Shown here: piece after piece, positions 25,095-34,232 of the stretch | Layout of the letters: each line of letters begins with the position of its first letter | Numbering within the stretch: position 1 is the first letter of the stretch | From: Endozoicomonas sp. 8E | GTDB taxonomy: Bacteria > Pseudomonadota > Gammaproteobacteria > Pseudomonadales > Endozoicomonadaceae | Length of the DNA: 64,000 bases | NCBI RefSeq assembly: GCF_032883915.1 | Contig: NZ_CP120717.1 | Coordinates: forward strand, 5,782,501 to 5,846,500 | Reading direction: 5' to 3' | The notes under the pieces: model-generated | Databases searched by the model: none | Told to the model about the DNA's origin: nothing | The model's input: the letters and a program-made list of their open reading frames with translations, nothing else | Translations under genes and position numbers: made by a program

Positions 25095-26646
25095 ACTCAA
25101 AAATAGTGCCGCCCTCAGGGTGACGATTGAACGTCAATCGACCACCATGGGATTGAATAATCGAGTGGCAAACTGTCAGACCGATCCCCATACCATCTGA
25201 CTTGGTGGTGTAGAAAGGCGTGAACAGTTTTTCTTCTGCGTCAGCAGCCAACCCATAACCCCGGTCAATGACGGATACCTTGACGAACTGATCATCGATC
25301 TGCTCTGCCTTAACCCAGACACCTATATCGCGGGTGTCCTGATCTCTCATGGCTTCCATACCATTGCGAATCAGGTTCAAAGCTACCTGCTGAATCTGCA
25401 CCGGGTCCACTTTCACCTCTGGCAGGTCCTGGGCCACCTCAGTATGAATTTCCATACTGTTATTTCGAGCATCCACCTCAGCCAGCTTGACAGTATCGCT
25501 AATCAGCTTGATCGGATCGACACAACCCAGAACGTGATCAGGCTTTTTAACAAATGAGCGAATCCGGGCAATGATCTCACCGGCACGGCGGGCCTGGATA
25601 TTAATTTTGTCCATAGCCTCATAAAGCGAATCGTAAATATCGTCGTCTTTATGTTCCAACCTGACCATCATGCGCTTGGCTACCTGAGCGTAGTTGGAAA
25701 TTGCGGTCAGAGGCTGGTTCACTTCATGGGCAAAACCTGCGGCCATCTCCCCCATGATACTCAAACGGGAAACATGGGTCAGTTTTTCCTTCTGGGTTTC
25801 CAGTTCGTCCAGAGCCTTCTGCAACGCTGCCTGTCCACGCTTTTTGCTGCTGATGTCAGTAAAGACCACCACGGCACCACTGGGTTGCCCCTCTTCCATA
25901 ATGGGAGTGCATGAATAACTGACCGGGAATGATGAACCTTCTTTATGCCAGAAGAGTGCATCGTCCACCCTTATGCTGACCCCTTTACTCAATGCCTCCT
26001 GAATGGGAGCCAGATGCAGACTGCGTGCTTCCTCTCCCGCTTCATCCAGCATCAGTTCAATCAGGCTACGATTGATGAGGGTGTCCATTGGCCAGCCCGT
26101 CATAATGGAGGCAGCTGCATTGGCAAAGGTGATTCGCCCCCAGCTGTCCAACCCGAAGATACCTTCGTTCATGCTTTCCAGAATACGGGCCTTGTCAGCT
26201 TCAAGCTGTCGATTGCGGGCAGAAAGCGCCCGCTCCAGTCGATGTATCTTGAGCTGGGTTTCTACCCGGGCAATCACTTCTTCTGCCTGAAAAGGTTTGG
26301 AGATAAAGTCAACGGCACCGGTTTCCAAACCCCGAACCTTGTCCTTGGTGTCATCAAGGGCTGATAGAAAAATCACGGTAATATTGCTGGTAGCCGGATC
26401 TTCTTTCAGCTGACGGCACACTTCATAGCCGTCCATGCCTGGCATCATGATATCCAGTAAAACCAGCGCTGGCTTGGCCTTGTGGGCAATCCTCACAGCA
26501 CTTTCACCGTTTTTCGCAATAAGAAGCTTGTAGCCTCGTCCACTGAGGGTCTGCAGCAGCACCTGCAAGTTGGTAGGGTTGTCATCCACCAGGAGAATGC
26601 GTTCTACATCATCAACCGTTTCCGGAGGAGTGTCTGCCACGTACAT
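25075..26646 (-). CDS. Response regulator-PAS-histidine kinase hybrid
   Basis: A cytoplasmic signalling protein with no membrane segment. Residues about 15-130 are a receiver domain (ILLVDDNPTN, phospho-acceptor Asp in V-L-L-D-I-M-M-P-G-M-D-G, Lys in I-S-K-P-F). About 155-270 is a PAS domain (RITFANAAASIMTGW). From 300 on is a histidine kinase with the H-box GFAHEVNQPLTAISNYAQ, N-box N-L-I-R-N-G-M-E-A-M, G1 D-R-G-Y-G-L and G2 G-M-G-I-G-L. An N-terminal receiver with a C-terminal kinase, lacking an output domain, suggests it is an intermediate in a phosphorelay. The start at 26646 is used because the 26685 ATG has no SD. The cognate partner is not in the window. Confidence 0.9.
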   Translation of the reverse strand: MYVADTPPETVDDVERILLVDDNPTNLQVLLQTLSGRGYKLLIAKNGESAVRIAHKAKPALVLLDIMMPGMDGYEVCRQLKEDPATSNITVIFLSALDDTKDKVRGLETGAVDFISKPFQAEEVIARVETQLKIHRLERALSARNRQLEADKARILESMNEGIFGLDSWGRITFANAAASIMTGWPMDTLINRSLIELMLDEAGEEARSLHLAPIQEALSKGVSIRVDDALFWHKEGSSFPVSYSCTPIMEEGQPSGAVVVFTDISSKKRGQAALQKALDELETQKEKLTHVSRLSIMGEMAAGFAHEVNQPLTAISNYAQVAKRMMVRLEHKDDDIYDSLYEAMDKINIQARRAGEIIARIRSFVKKPDHVLGCVDPIKLISDTVKLAEVDARNNSMEIHTEVAQDLPEVKVDPVQIQQVALNLIRNGMEAMRDQDTRDIGVWVKAEQIDDQFVKVSVIDRGYGLAADAEEKLFTPFYTTKSDGMGIGLTVCHSIIQSHGGRLTFNRHPEGGTIFEFTMPIA

Positions 26647-26778
26647 AGTTTTCGCCAATTCGTTATTTACAGCTGGAAAAAGCATAGTCGAAGAAGTGAG
26701 CCATTCTGACAGAATTTGCCCTGCAGGGCATGGGATCTTTACATATTTTACGACGGTCCTTTTCGTGTTTTATGGCGC

Positions 26779-28911
26779 TCAACCAGGAGCGCTGATCGAG
26801 AATAGCGACCCAGTATCGAGAACGCTAAAGTCCGGCAGCTTCCCATGGCAATCAAATCTATTCACTTTATTTTCTGGAGGACTGAGTTCATCGTCCTGGT
26901 CCAGATCAGCAGGCTTGCGTTTTCGACCTTTTCTTTTGTGATCCGACAGGGCTCCAGCGCTCTTGAAGACCTTCCCGCATGGCCGCTGCTGACCATCCTG
27001 CTCGCCCACGATCACTTTACAGGCTCGTTGCCCGGAGTGTTCTCCTCTTTTGTGAACCGCCAGGGCTATAGCATTCTTGCAGATTTTCTCACATGGCTGC
27101 AGCTGACCATCCTCCCCGGCCACAATCACTTTACAGGCTTTATGCAAGGAGTGTTTTTTTCTTTTGTGATCTATCCGGGTTTTAGCATTTTTGAAGAGTC
27201 CCCCGCATGGCCGCTGCTGACCATCCTCCCCGAATACGATCACTTCACAGGCTCGTCGCCCTCGGTGGTATTTACTTTTGTGATCTGACAGGGCTTTAGC
27301 ATTCCTGCAAAGCTTTCCGCATGGCCGCTGCTGGCCGTCCTCCCCGACTTCGGTCAGGTCACAGATTTTTTGCCCGGTGTGGGATACGACTTTGTGATTC
27401 GTCAGGGCTCCAGTACTCTTGAAGACCTTCCCGCATGGTCGCTGCTGGCCATCCTCCCCGACCACGATCAGTTCACAGGTTTTTTGACCACTGTGGTATT
27501 TGCTTTTGTGATTCGCCAGAGCTCCGGCATTCTTAAAGCCCCTCCAGCATGGCCGCTGCTGGCCGTCCTTCCCGACCACGATCAGCTCACAGGTTTTTTG
27601 ACCGCTGTGGTATTTGCTTTTGTGATTCGCCAGAGCTCCGGCTCTCTTAAAGCCCCTCCAGCATGGCCGCTGCTGACCGTCCTTCCCGACCACGATCAGT
27701 TCACAGGTTTTTTGACCGCTGTCGGTTTTAGCTTCTGCTGCACCTGTCCGGAAAAGATGAGATTGGTTCTGATCCAACTGGGATGACTTAGAGGTGGTTT
27801 GTTCTGTTTCTGAAGGGTTAAGCGTAAAGGCAAGCTCGTCTTCTTTGAGAGGACACTGTAAATCGAGCGACCCATTAATGACCGCAAAATCATCAACAAT
27901 GGAAGACAAATACCCGATCATTGGCGCATCACCATTCAGTGACTCATTAGCGTCAATGGCATTCTGGATTGAGTCTGCAAGATGACCATCAATGCCATCA
28001 AATGGTGACTCAGAATCGAATGGGAGCTGAATGTCAGAAAGATCATTCAATGTTTTGAAAAGAGGGTTTTGATCGGACTCCCTGGCATATGCGGGATCAA
28101 AATGCCTCATGCAACTTGAACAGTATCCAGTAGCCACGTGAACGCATGGGCTTCCCGGGGGATTCTGGGGCCATTCAGCAGGCTCACTGCTACCGGATAT
28201 GGGGGACAATTGACAAAAGCCATGACAGGGATGGACGAAACAATTTAAACCCAAAGTGTGCAGGTGTTGCTGATTGCCTCCATTTCCGCCGCTATAGTCA
28301 TTATTCAGTCGGCTAATAAAGGAGCTCATAGGCGGCAGGGTGGTTTTTGGGGCTGGCTGGCTGGATGATTCTGAAGACTGATATTGTGGTGAGTTCTCTC
28401 CAGAGCCAAACACTGCGGTGATGATTGCAAACCGGTGTCCCCACCGTGTCAACATAGATGTCGCCTGTTGTTCAATCGGGTTAAACAGCCGTGTATCAGG
28501 CTTCCAATAGTTTTTTAAAAGCCTGGCAACAGCGACAGGTACTTCCAAAGGCAGCCATAAATAAGACTCGGCGCTCATGTTGGTCACTTTTGTGGTAACG
28601 AACAGTTCGTAAGCAATCAGCAGATTCGAAGCGTAAAGCCATTGCCACGAAATCGACCCAATGATGGTCTTCTCTATTCCATAACCAGGAGCCCTATGTC
28701 GTTTTTTATCAGATGGCAAATCTGATTCTGCATGGTCGTTTACGTGGTCAATATCTGATGGGTTGCCCGACAACGTATGCCAGTCACGTTTTATAGTAAA
28801 GTTTTGTTTTGGCGAGCCTGCATCCCGTTCAAGCTCGACAATAAAACGTCTTGTCAACGATGCGGCCTGAGAGATGACAGACAACGACAGCAGCAGTAAC
28901 AGCAGTGCCAC
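26779..28911 (-). CDS. Secreted multi-finger protein, paralog 1 (7 fingers)
   Basis: The product (710 residues from the GTG at 28911) has a hydrophobic Sec-type core (ALLLLLLSLSVISQAA), a moderately hydrophobic region near residues 100-160, a Cys/His cluster (LGLNCFVHPCHGFCQL, then C-S-S-C-M), and an acidic stretch at about 290-385. From about 425 come seven repeats of 38 residues, C-X13-C-X12-H-X4-H, as in TCELIVVGKDGQQRPC then A-L-A-N-H-K-S-K-Y-H. The last finger lacks its final His and runs into K-R-K-G-R-K-R-K-P. The C-terminus differs from the sisters: after G-K-L-P-D it reads 16 residues through a transposable-element fragment. A host-directed nucleic-acid or protein binder is inferred. 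A conserved AUU at 28932 is a possible true start. Confidence 0.75.
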   Translation of the reverse strand: MALLLLLLSLSVISQAASLTRRFIVELERDAGSPKQNFTIKRDWHTLSGNPSDIDHVNDHAESDLPSDKKRHRAPGYGIEKTIIGSISWQWLYASNLLIAYELFVTTKVTNMSAESYLWLPLEVPVAVARLLKNYWKPDTRLFNPIEQQATSMLTRWGHRFAIITAVFGSGENSPQYQSSESSSQPAPKTTLPPMSSFISRLNNDYSGGNGGNQQHLHTLGLNCFVHPCHGFCQLSPISGSSEPAEWPQNPPGSPCVHVATGYCSSCMRHFDPAYARESDQNPLFKTLNDLSDIQLPFDSESPFDGIDGHLADSIQNAIDANESLNGDAPMIGYLSSIVDDFAVINGSLDLQCPLKEDELAFTLNPSETEQTTSKSSQLDQNQSHLFRTGAAEAKTDSGQKTCELIVVGKDGQQRPCWRGFKRAGALANHKSKYHSGQKTCELIVVGKDGQQRPCWRGFKNAGALANHKSKYHSGQKTCELIVVGEDGQQRPCGKVFKSTGALTNHKVVSHTGQKICDLTEVGEDGQQRPCGKLCRNAKALSDHKSKYHRGRRACEVIVFGEDGQQRPCGGLFKNAKTRIDHKRKKHSLHKACKVIVAGEDGQLQPCEKICKNAIALAVHKRGEHSGQRACKVIVGEQDGQQRPCGKVFKSAGALSDHKRKGRKRKPADLDQDDELSPPENKVNRFDCHGKLPDFSVLDTGSLFSISAPG

Positions 28912-29042
28912 AAAGAGTGAGTGTTTAATAATTCTATCCTTGCATTCCGGTTTACAGAGAGGAAGGATAGATCAAGAAAACAAGCCTGTTTTCTGTCAAA
29001 ACGCTCAAAAATCATACTCCCGGCGGCAGAAGGGAAAACTGA

Positions 29043-29221
29043 TAATGCCACTCGTTGGAGTACTCGTTCCATCACTGCTGTCAGCGGTGGCAGTGAAGCC
29101 AGCGTTCGACCAACCTGGAAGGCAAATGGCCTCTTGAAGAGACATTCAAAGTCTCTTTCTTACCTGATCAACTTGTCAGGTCGCTGATAACCTGACCAAA
29201 AAGGCGGCTGCCAGGACGTTG
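29043..29221. repeat. Spacer repeat between finger genes 1 and 2
   Basis: About 180 bases, beginning CCACTCGTTGGAGTACTCG, that recur at 39683-39846 between finger genes 5 and 6 and, deleted to about 45 bases, at 34174-34215. The plus strand reads T-R-W-S-T-R-S-x-T-A-V-S and then W-K-A-N-G in both long copies, perhaps from an old gene. It fills most of the 317-base spacer together with the finger-gene leader (28912-29010). Confidence 0.6.
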
Positions 29222-29228
29222 AAAGGTA

Positions 29229-31280
29229 TTAGTCCGCCAGCTTCTCCTGGTAATCACACTTATTCACTTTATTTCCCGGAGGACTGAGTTCCTCGTCCAG
29301 ATCAGCAGGCTTGCGTTTTCGATCTCTTCTTTTGTGATCCGACAGGGCTTTAGTGTTCTTGCAGACTTTTCTGCATGGCCGCTGCTGATTATCCGCCCCT
29401 AACACAGTCACTTCACAGGTTTGTTGCCCTCGGTGGTATCTACCTCTGTGGCTCGATAGAGCTCCAGCATTCCTACAGACCTTCCCGCATGGTCGCTGCT
29501 GGCCATCCTCAGCAAAAATGATCACTTTACAGGTTTGTTGCCCTCTGTGTTTTTTATTTTTGTGATCCGACAGGGCTTTAGCATTCTTGCAGAGCTTCCC
29601 GCATGGCCGCTGCTGGCCATCCTCCCCGAACGCGATCACTTTACAGGTTTGTTGCCCCCTGTGGTATTTACTTTTGTGGTCCGACAGAGCTTGCGCACTC
29701 TTACAGACCTTCCCGCATGGCCTCTGCTGACCTTCCTTGGCAAACACGATCACTTCACAGGTTTGTTGCTCGCCGTGGTGTCTACTCTTATGATTCAAAA
29801 GGGCTTGAGCATTTCCGAAGGCTCTCCCGCATGACCGCTCCTGACCATCCTCACCGACCACGATCACTTCACAGGCTTGTTGCCCGCTGTGGTATTTACT
29901 TTTGTGATCCGACAGGGCTTTAGCGTTCTTGTAGGCCTTCCTGCATGGCCGCCGCTGACCATCCTCCCCGACCACGATCACTGCACAGACTCGTTGCCCG
30001 GAGTGTGCTGTTCTTTTGTGATACCTCAGGGCTTCGGCATTCTTGCAGAGCTCCACGCATGACCGCTCCTGGCCGTCCTCCCCGACTAAGGTCACTCCAC
30101 AGTTTTTTTGACCACTGCTTGCTTTAGCTTGAGCTGCGCCTGTCCGGGAAAGATGAGGTTGGCTCTGATCCAATTGGGATGACTTAGAGGTGGTTTGTTG
30201 TGTTTCTGAAGGGTTAGGCGCAAAGGCAAGCTCGTCTTCTTTGAGAAGACGCTGTAGATCAAGTGACCCATGAATGACCGCAAAATCATCAACAATGGAA
30301 GACAAATGCCCGAGCATTGGCACATCACCATTGAGTGACTCAGTAGCGTCAATGGCATTCTGGATTAAGTCTGTAAAGTGACCATCAATGTCATCAAATT
30401 GTGGATCAGAATCGAATGGAAGCTGAATGTCAGAAAAATCATTGAATGTTTTGAAAAGGGGGGGTTGACGGGACTCCATAGCTTTTGCAGGATCAAAATG
30501 CCCCATGCAACCTGAGCAGTGTCCGGTAGCCAGGTGAGGGCATGAGCTTTTCAGGGTATTCAGGGGCCATTCAGCGGGCTCACTGCTACCAGATAAGGGG
30601 TGCAATTGACAAAAACCATAACAGGGATGGACGAAACAATTTAAACCCAAAGTGTGCCGATGTACCTGATCGCCTCCGTTGCCACCGCTATAGTCATTAT
30701 TCAGGGGGCTAATGAAAGAGCTTATAGACGGCAGGGTGGCTTTTGATGCTAGCTGGCCGGATGATTCTGACGACTGATATTGCGGTGAGTTGTCTCCGGA
30801 GCCAAACACTGCAGTGATGGTTGCAAACGGGTGATCCCCCTCTGTCATTATAGATGTCACCTGTTGTTCAATCGTGCTAAACAGCCGTGCATCGAGGTTC
30901 CAGTAGCTTTTTAAAAACCAGGCAACAGCAACAAGCACTTCTAAAGGAAGCGATAAAAAAGGGGTGATGATCCTGGTTGACGCTTTTGTGGTGACGCTCA
31001 GTTCGTAAACAATAAGCAAATTCGTAACGTAAAGCCATTGCCACGAAATCGACTCAATGATGGCTTTTTCTATTCCATAACCAAGTGACCAATGTCGTTT
31101 TTTATAAGGAGGAAAATCTGGTTGTTCATAGTCGTTTATGTGGACAATATCTGATGGGGTGCCCAACAACGTATGCAACTCAGGTTTTATAGGAATGCTT
31201 CGTTTTTGAGAGCCTGCATTCTCTTCAAGCTCGACAATAAAACATCTTGTCAACGACCCGGCCTGACAGGTGACAGACAA
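29229..31280 (-). CDS. Secreted multi-finger protein, paralog 2 (7 fingers)
   Basis: Same order of regions as paralog 1: signal region, Cys/His cluster (LGLNCFVHPCYGFCQL), acidic segment (N-D-F-S-D-I-Q-L-P-F-D-S-D), finger array and basic tail D-R-K-R-K-P-A-D-L-D-E. Fingers 4 to 7 share the pattern QTCKVIAFGEDGQQRPCGKL. The final finger ends H-K-R-R-D-R-K-R-K, merging into a nuclear-localisation-like signal. The first standard start in frame (TTG at 31280) lies inside the signal-peptide core, so the true start is probably upstream, at a conserved AUU (31328). In this copy the second codon is ATC. Function is not recognised beyond the zinc-finger-like pattern. Confidence 0.75.
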   Translation of the reverse strand: MSVTCQAGSLTRCFIVELEENAGSQKRSIPIKPELHTLLGTPSDIVHINDYEQPDFPPYKKRHWSLGYGIEKAIIESISWQWLYVTNLLIVYELSVTTKASTRIITPFLSLPLEVLVAVAWFLKSYWNLDARLFSTIEQQVTSIMTEGDHPFATITAVFGSGDNSPQYQSSESSGQLASKATLPSISSFISPLNNDYSGGNGGDQVHRHTLGLNCFVHPCYGFCQLHPLSGSSEPAEWPLNTLKSSCPHLATGHCSGCMGHFDPAKAMESRQPPLFKTFNDFSDIQLPFDSDPQFDDIDGHFTDLIQNAIDATESLNGDVPMLGHLSSIVDDFAVIHGSLDLQRLLKEDELAFAPNPSETQQTTSKSSQLDQSQPHLSRTGAAQAKASSGQKNCGVTLVGEDGQERSCVELCKNAEALRYHKRTAHSGQRVCAVIVVGEDGQRRPCRKAYKNAKALSDHKSKYHSGQQACEVIVVGEDGQERSCGRAFGNAQALLNHKSRHHGEQQTCEVIVFAKEGQQRPCGKVCKSAQALSDHKSKYHRGQQTCKVIAFGEDGQQRPCGKLCKNAKALSDHKNKKHRGQQTCKVIIFAEDGQQRPCGKVCRNAGALSSHRGRYHRGQQTCEVTVLGADNQQRPCRKVCKNTKALSDHKRRDRKRKPADLDEELSPPGNKVNKCDYQEKLAD

Positions 31281-31519
31281 CGACAGTAGCAGTGACAGCA
31301 GTGCCGCAAAGGGTGAGTGCTTGATAATTCTATCTCTGCATTCCGGTTTACAGAGAGGAAGGATAGATCAAGAAAATAAACATGCTTTCTGTCAAAACGC
31401 TCAAAAATCGTACTCCTATGTCCCCTGTGAGTCTAACCGAGAATAGCGCGCCCGGGCGATCCCGTATCGAGGACGCTTAAGTCTGATAATTTCCCGGGGC
31501 GTTGACAGATATCAGTCCG

Positions 31520-34018
31520 TCACCTCCCCTGGTAATCACACTTATTCACTTTACCTGCAGGAGGACTGAGTTCATCGTCCTCGCCCACAGCAGGCTTGCG
31601 TTTTCGATCTCTTCTTTCTTTGTGATACGACAGAGTTTGAGTTTTTTCGCAGACCGTCCCGGACGACCGTTGCTGGCCATCCTCGATTACGGTTAGGTTA
31701 CATTGTTGTTGCTTGCTGTGGGCGATTCTTTTGTGAGACGACAGGGCTTGAGCATTCTTGCAGACTTTTCCACATGGCTGCTGACCATTCGTCCCGACCA
31801 CAGTCACATCACAGGTTTTTTGCCCGGTGTGACATTTACTTTTGTGATTCGACAGGGCTTCCGCATTCTTGTAGACCCTCCTGCATGGTCGCTGCTGGCC
31901 ATCCTCCTCGATAACGGTTGAGTCACAGGTTTGTTGTCCGGTGTGGCATGTGCCTTTATGTCTCGACAGGGCTCTAGCATTCTTGCAGAGCTGCCCGCAT
32001 GGTCGCTGCCGACCATCCTCCCCAACCACACTCAATTTACAGGGTTCTTGTCTGCTGTGGTATTTAATCTTGTGATATATCAGCGCTCTGACATTCTTGC
32101 AGAGCTGCCCGCATGATCGCTGCTGACCATCCTCCCCGATCACGTTAACTTTGCAGGCTTCTTGCCCGCTGTGGAATTTACTTTTGTGGTCCGACAGGGC
32201 TCCAGCACTCTTACAGACCTTCCCACATGGTCGCTGCTGGCCATCCTCCACGAACATGATCACTTCACAGGTTTGTGGCCCGGAGTGTTCTCCTCTTCTG
32301 TGATTGGACAGGGCTTTAGCACTCTTGCAGAGCTTCCCACATGACCGCTGCCGACCATCGTTTCCGACCACGACTTCTTTACAGACTCGTTGCCCGCTGT
32401 GGCATTTACTTTTGTGGTCCCTGAAGGATACAGCATTCTTGCAGACCTTCCCGCATGGTCGCTGCTGACCATCCTCCCCGAACACGGTCACTTCACAGAC
32501 TCGTTGCCCGCTGTGGTATTTACTTTTGTGGTCCGACAGGGCTCCAGCACTCTTACAGACCTTCCCACACGATCGCTGCAGGCCATCCTCCCCAAACATG
32601 ATCACTTCACAGGTTTTTTGCCCGGCGTGGTATTTGCTTTTATGAACCGTCAGGACCCTGGCATTCTTGCAAAACTTTCCGCACGGCCGCTTCTGTCCAT
32701 CCTTCCCGACTTCGGTCAGGTCACAGACTTTTTGCCCGGTATGGTATGTGTCTTTGTGATTCGTCAGGACTCCAGGACTCTTAAAGGCCTTCCTGCATGG
32801 GCGCTGCTGGCCGTCCTCACCGACCTCGGTCACCTCACAGTTTTTTTGATCACTGTCGGCTTTAGCTTGTGCTGCGCCAGTCCGGGAAAAATGAGATTGT
32901 CTCTGATCCAATCGGGATGACTTAGAGGTGGTTTGTTGTGTTTCTGAATGTTTAAGCGTAAAGGCAGTCTCGTCTTCTTTAAGAAGACGCTGCAGATCAA
33001 GTGACCCGTTGATGACCGAAAAATCTTCAGCAATGGCAGACAAATGCCCGAGCATTGGTACATCATCAACGAGTGATTCAGTAGCGTCAATGGCATTCAG
33101 GATTGAGTCTGCGAGCTGACCATCAATGCCATCAAATAGTGGCTCAGATTCGAACGGGAGCTGAATGCCAGAAAGATCATGCAATGTATCGAAAAAAAGG
33201 TTTTGACGGGACTCCGTAGCATATGCAGGATCAAAATGCTTCATGCAACTTGAGCAGTGTCCGGTAGCCAGGTGAACGCATGAGCTTTCCAGGGTATTCA
33301 GTGGCCATTCAGCGGGCTCGCTGCTCTCGGACAAGGGGTTCAATTGACAAAAGCCATGACAGGGATGAACGAAACAATTTAAACCCAAAGTATGCAGGTG
33401 TTGCTGATCGCCTCCGTTTCCGCCGCTATAGTCATTATTCAGGGGTCTGATAATAGAGCTTATAGGCAGCAGGGTGGCTTTTGAGGCTTGCTGGCTGGAT
33501 GATTCTGACGACTGATATTGTGGTGGGCTCTCTCCAGAGCCAAACACTGCAGTGATGGTTGCAAACCGATGCCCCCACTGTGTCAACATAGATGTCGCCT
33601 GTTGTTCAATCGGGCTAAACAGCCGTGTATCGGGCTTCCAGTAGTTTTTAAAAAGCCAGGCGACAGCGACAGGCACTTCCAAAGGCAGCCATAAATAAGG
33701 GTCGGCGCTCATGGGGGCCACTTTTGTGGTAACGAACAGTTCGTAAGCAATCAGCAGATTCGAAGCGTAAAGCCATTGCCACGAAATCGACTCAATGATG
33801 GTCTTTTCTATTCCATAACCAGGTAACCTATGTCGTTTTTTATCAGGTGGCAAATCTGGTTCTGCATAGTCGTTTATGTGGGCAATATCTGGTGGGTTGC
33901 CCGACAACGTATGCCAGTCACGTTTTATAGTAAAGTTTTGTTTTGGCGAGCCTGCATCCCGTTCAAGCTCGACAATAAAACGTCTTGTCAACGATCCTGC
34001 CTGACAGATGACAGACAA
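31520..34018 (-). CDS. Secreted multi-finger protein, paralog 3 (11 fingers)
   Basis: 832 residues from the TTG at 34018, with the hydrophobic signal region extending upstream to an AUU at 34066. The N-terminal 400 residues align with the sisters, including LGLNCFVHPCHGFCQLNPLS and the acidic segment. Ten intact C-X13-C-X12-H-X4-H fingers follow; finger 10 has lost one residue between the cysteines. A decayed eleventh (S-S-G-T-V-C) ends in D-R-K-R-K-P-A. Two units, T-C-E-V-I-M-F and R-V-C-E-V, recur in paralog 4, which suggests exchange of fingers between neighbours. A transposable-element fragment (about 31440-31500) lies just downstream. Confidence 0.75.
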   Translation of the reverse strand: MSVICQAGSLTRRFIVELERDAGSPKQNFTIKRDWHTLSGNPPDIAHINDYAEPDLPPDKKRHRLPGYGIEKTIIESISWQWLYASNLLIAYELFVTTKVAPMSADPYLWLPLEVPVAVAWLFKNYWKPDTRLFSPIEQQATSMLTQWGHRFATITAVFGSGESPPQYQSSESSSQQASKATLLPISSIIRPLNNDYSGGNGGDQQHLHTLGLNCFVHPCHGFCQLNPLSESSEPAEWPLNTLESSCVHLATGHCSSCMKHFDPAYATESRQNLFFDTLHDLSGIQLPFESEPLFDGIDGQLADSILNAIDATESLVDDVPMLGHLSAIAEDFSVINGSLDLQRLLKEDETAFTLKHSETQQTTSKSSRLDQRQSHFSRTGAAQAKADSDQKNCEVTEVGEDGQQRPCRKAFKSPGVLTNHKDTYHTGQKVCDLTEVGKDGQKRPCGKFCKNARVLTVHKSKYHAGQKTCEVIMFGEDGLQRSCGKVCKSAGALSDHKSKYHSGQRVCEVTVFGEDGQQRPCGKVCKNAVSFRDHKSKCHSGQRVCKEVVVGNDGRQRSCGKLCKSAKALSNHRRGEHSGPQTCEVIMFVEDGQQRPCGKVCKSAGALSDHKSKFHSGQEACKVNVIGEDGQQRSCGQLCKNVRALIYHKIKYHSRQEPCKLSVVGEDGRQRPCGQLCKNARALSRHKGTCHTGQQTCDSTVIEEDGQQRPCRRVYKNAEALSNHKSKCHTGQKTCDVTVVGTNGQQPCGKVCKNAQALSSHKRIAHSKQQQCNLTVIEDGQQRSSGTVCEKTQTLSYHKERRDRKRKPAVGEDDELSPPAGKVNKCDYQGR

Positions 34019-34232
34019 CGACAGTAGCAGTGACAGCAGTGCCGCAAAGAGTGAGTGTTTAATAATTCTATCCTTGCATTCCGGTTTACAGAGAGGAAGG
34101 ATAGATCAAGAAAATAAACATATTTTCTGTCAAAACGCTCAAAAATCATGCTACCAGTTGCAGAAGGTAGGCCCGATACTGCTACTCGTTGGTGTACTCG
34201 TTTCATGAATGCTGTCAGGACGTTGACAGGTA

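Noticed and set aside
28854..29075. Minus frame upstream of finger gene 1 (S-M-I-F-E-R-F-D-R-K) as a separate small gene
   Set aside because: It overlaps the conserved leader and the signal-peptide core in another frame and is not kept intact before all six genes. A frameshift fusion into the finger gene was considered but no slippery site is evident.
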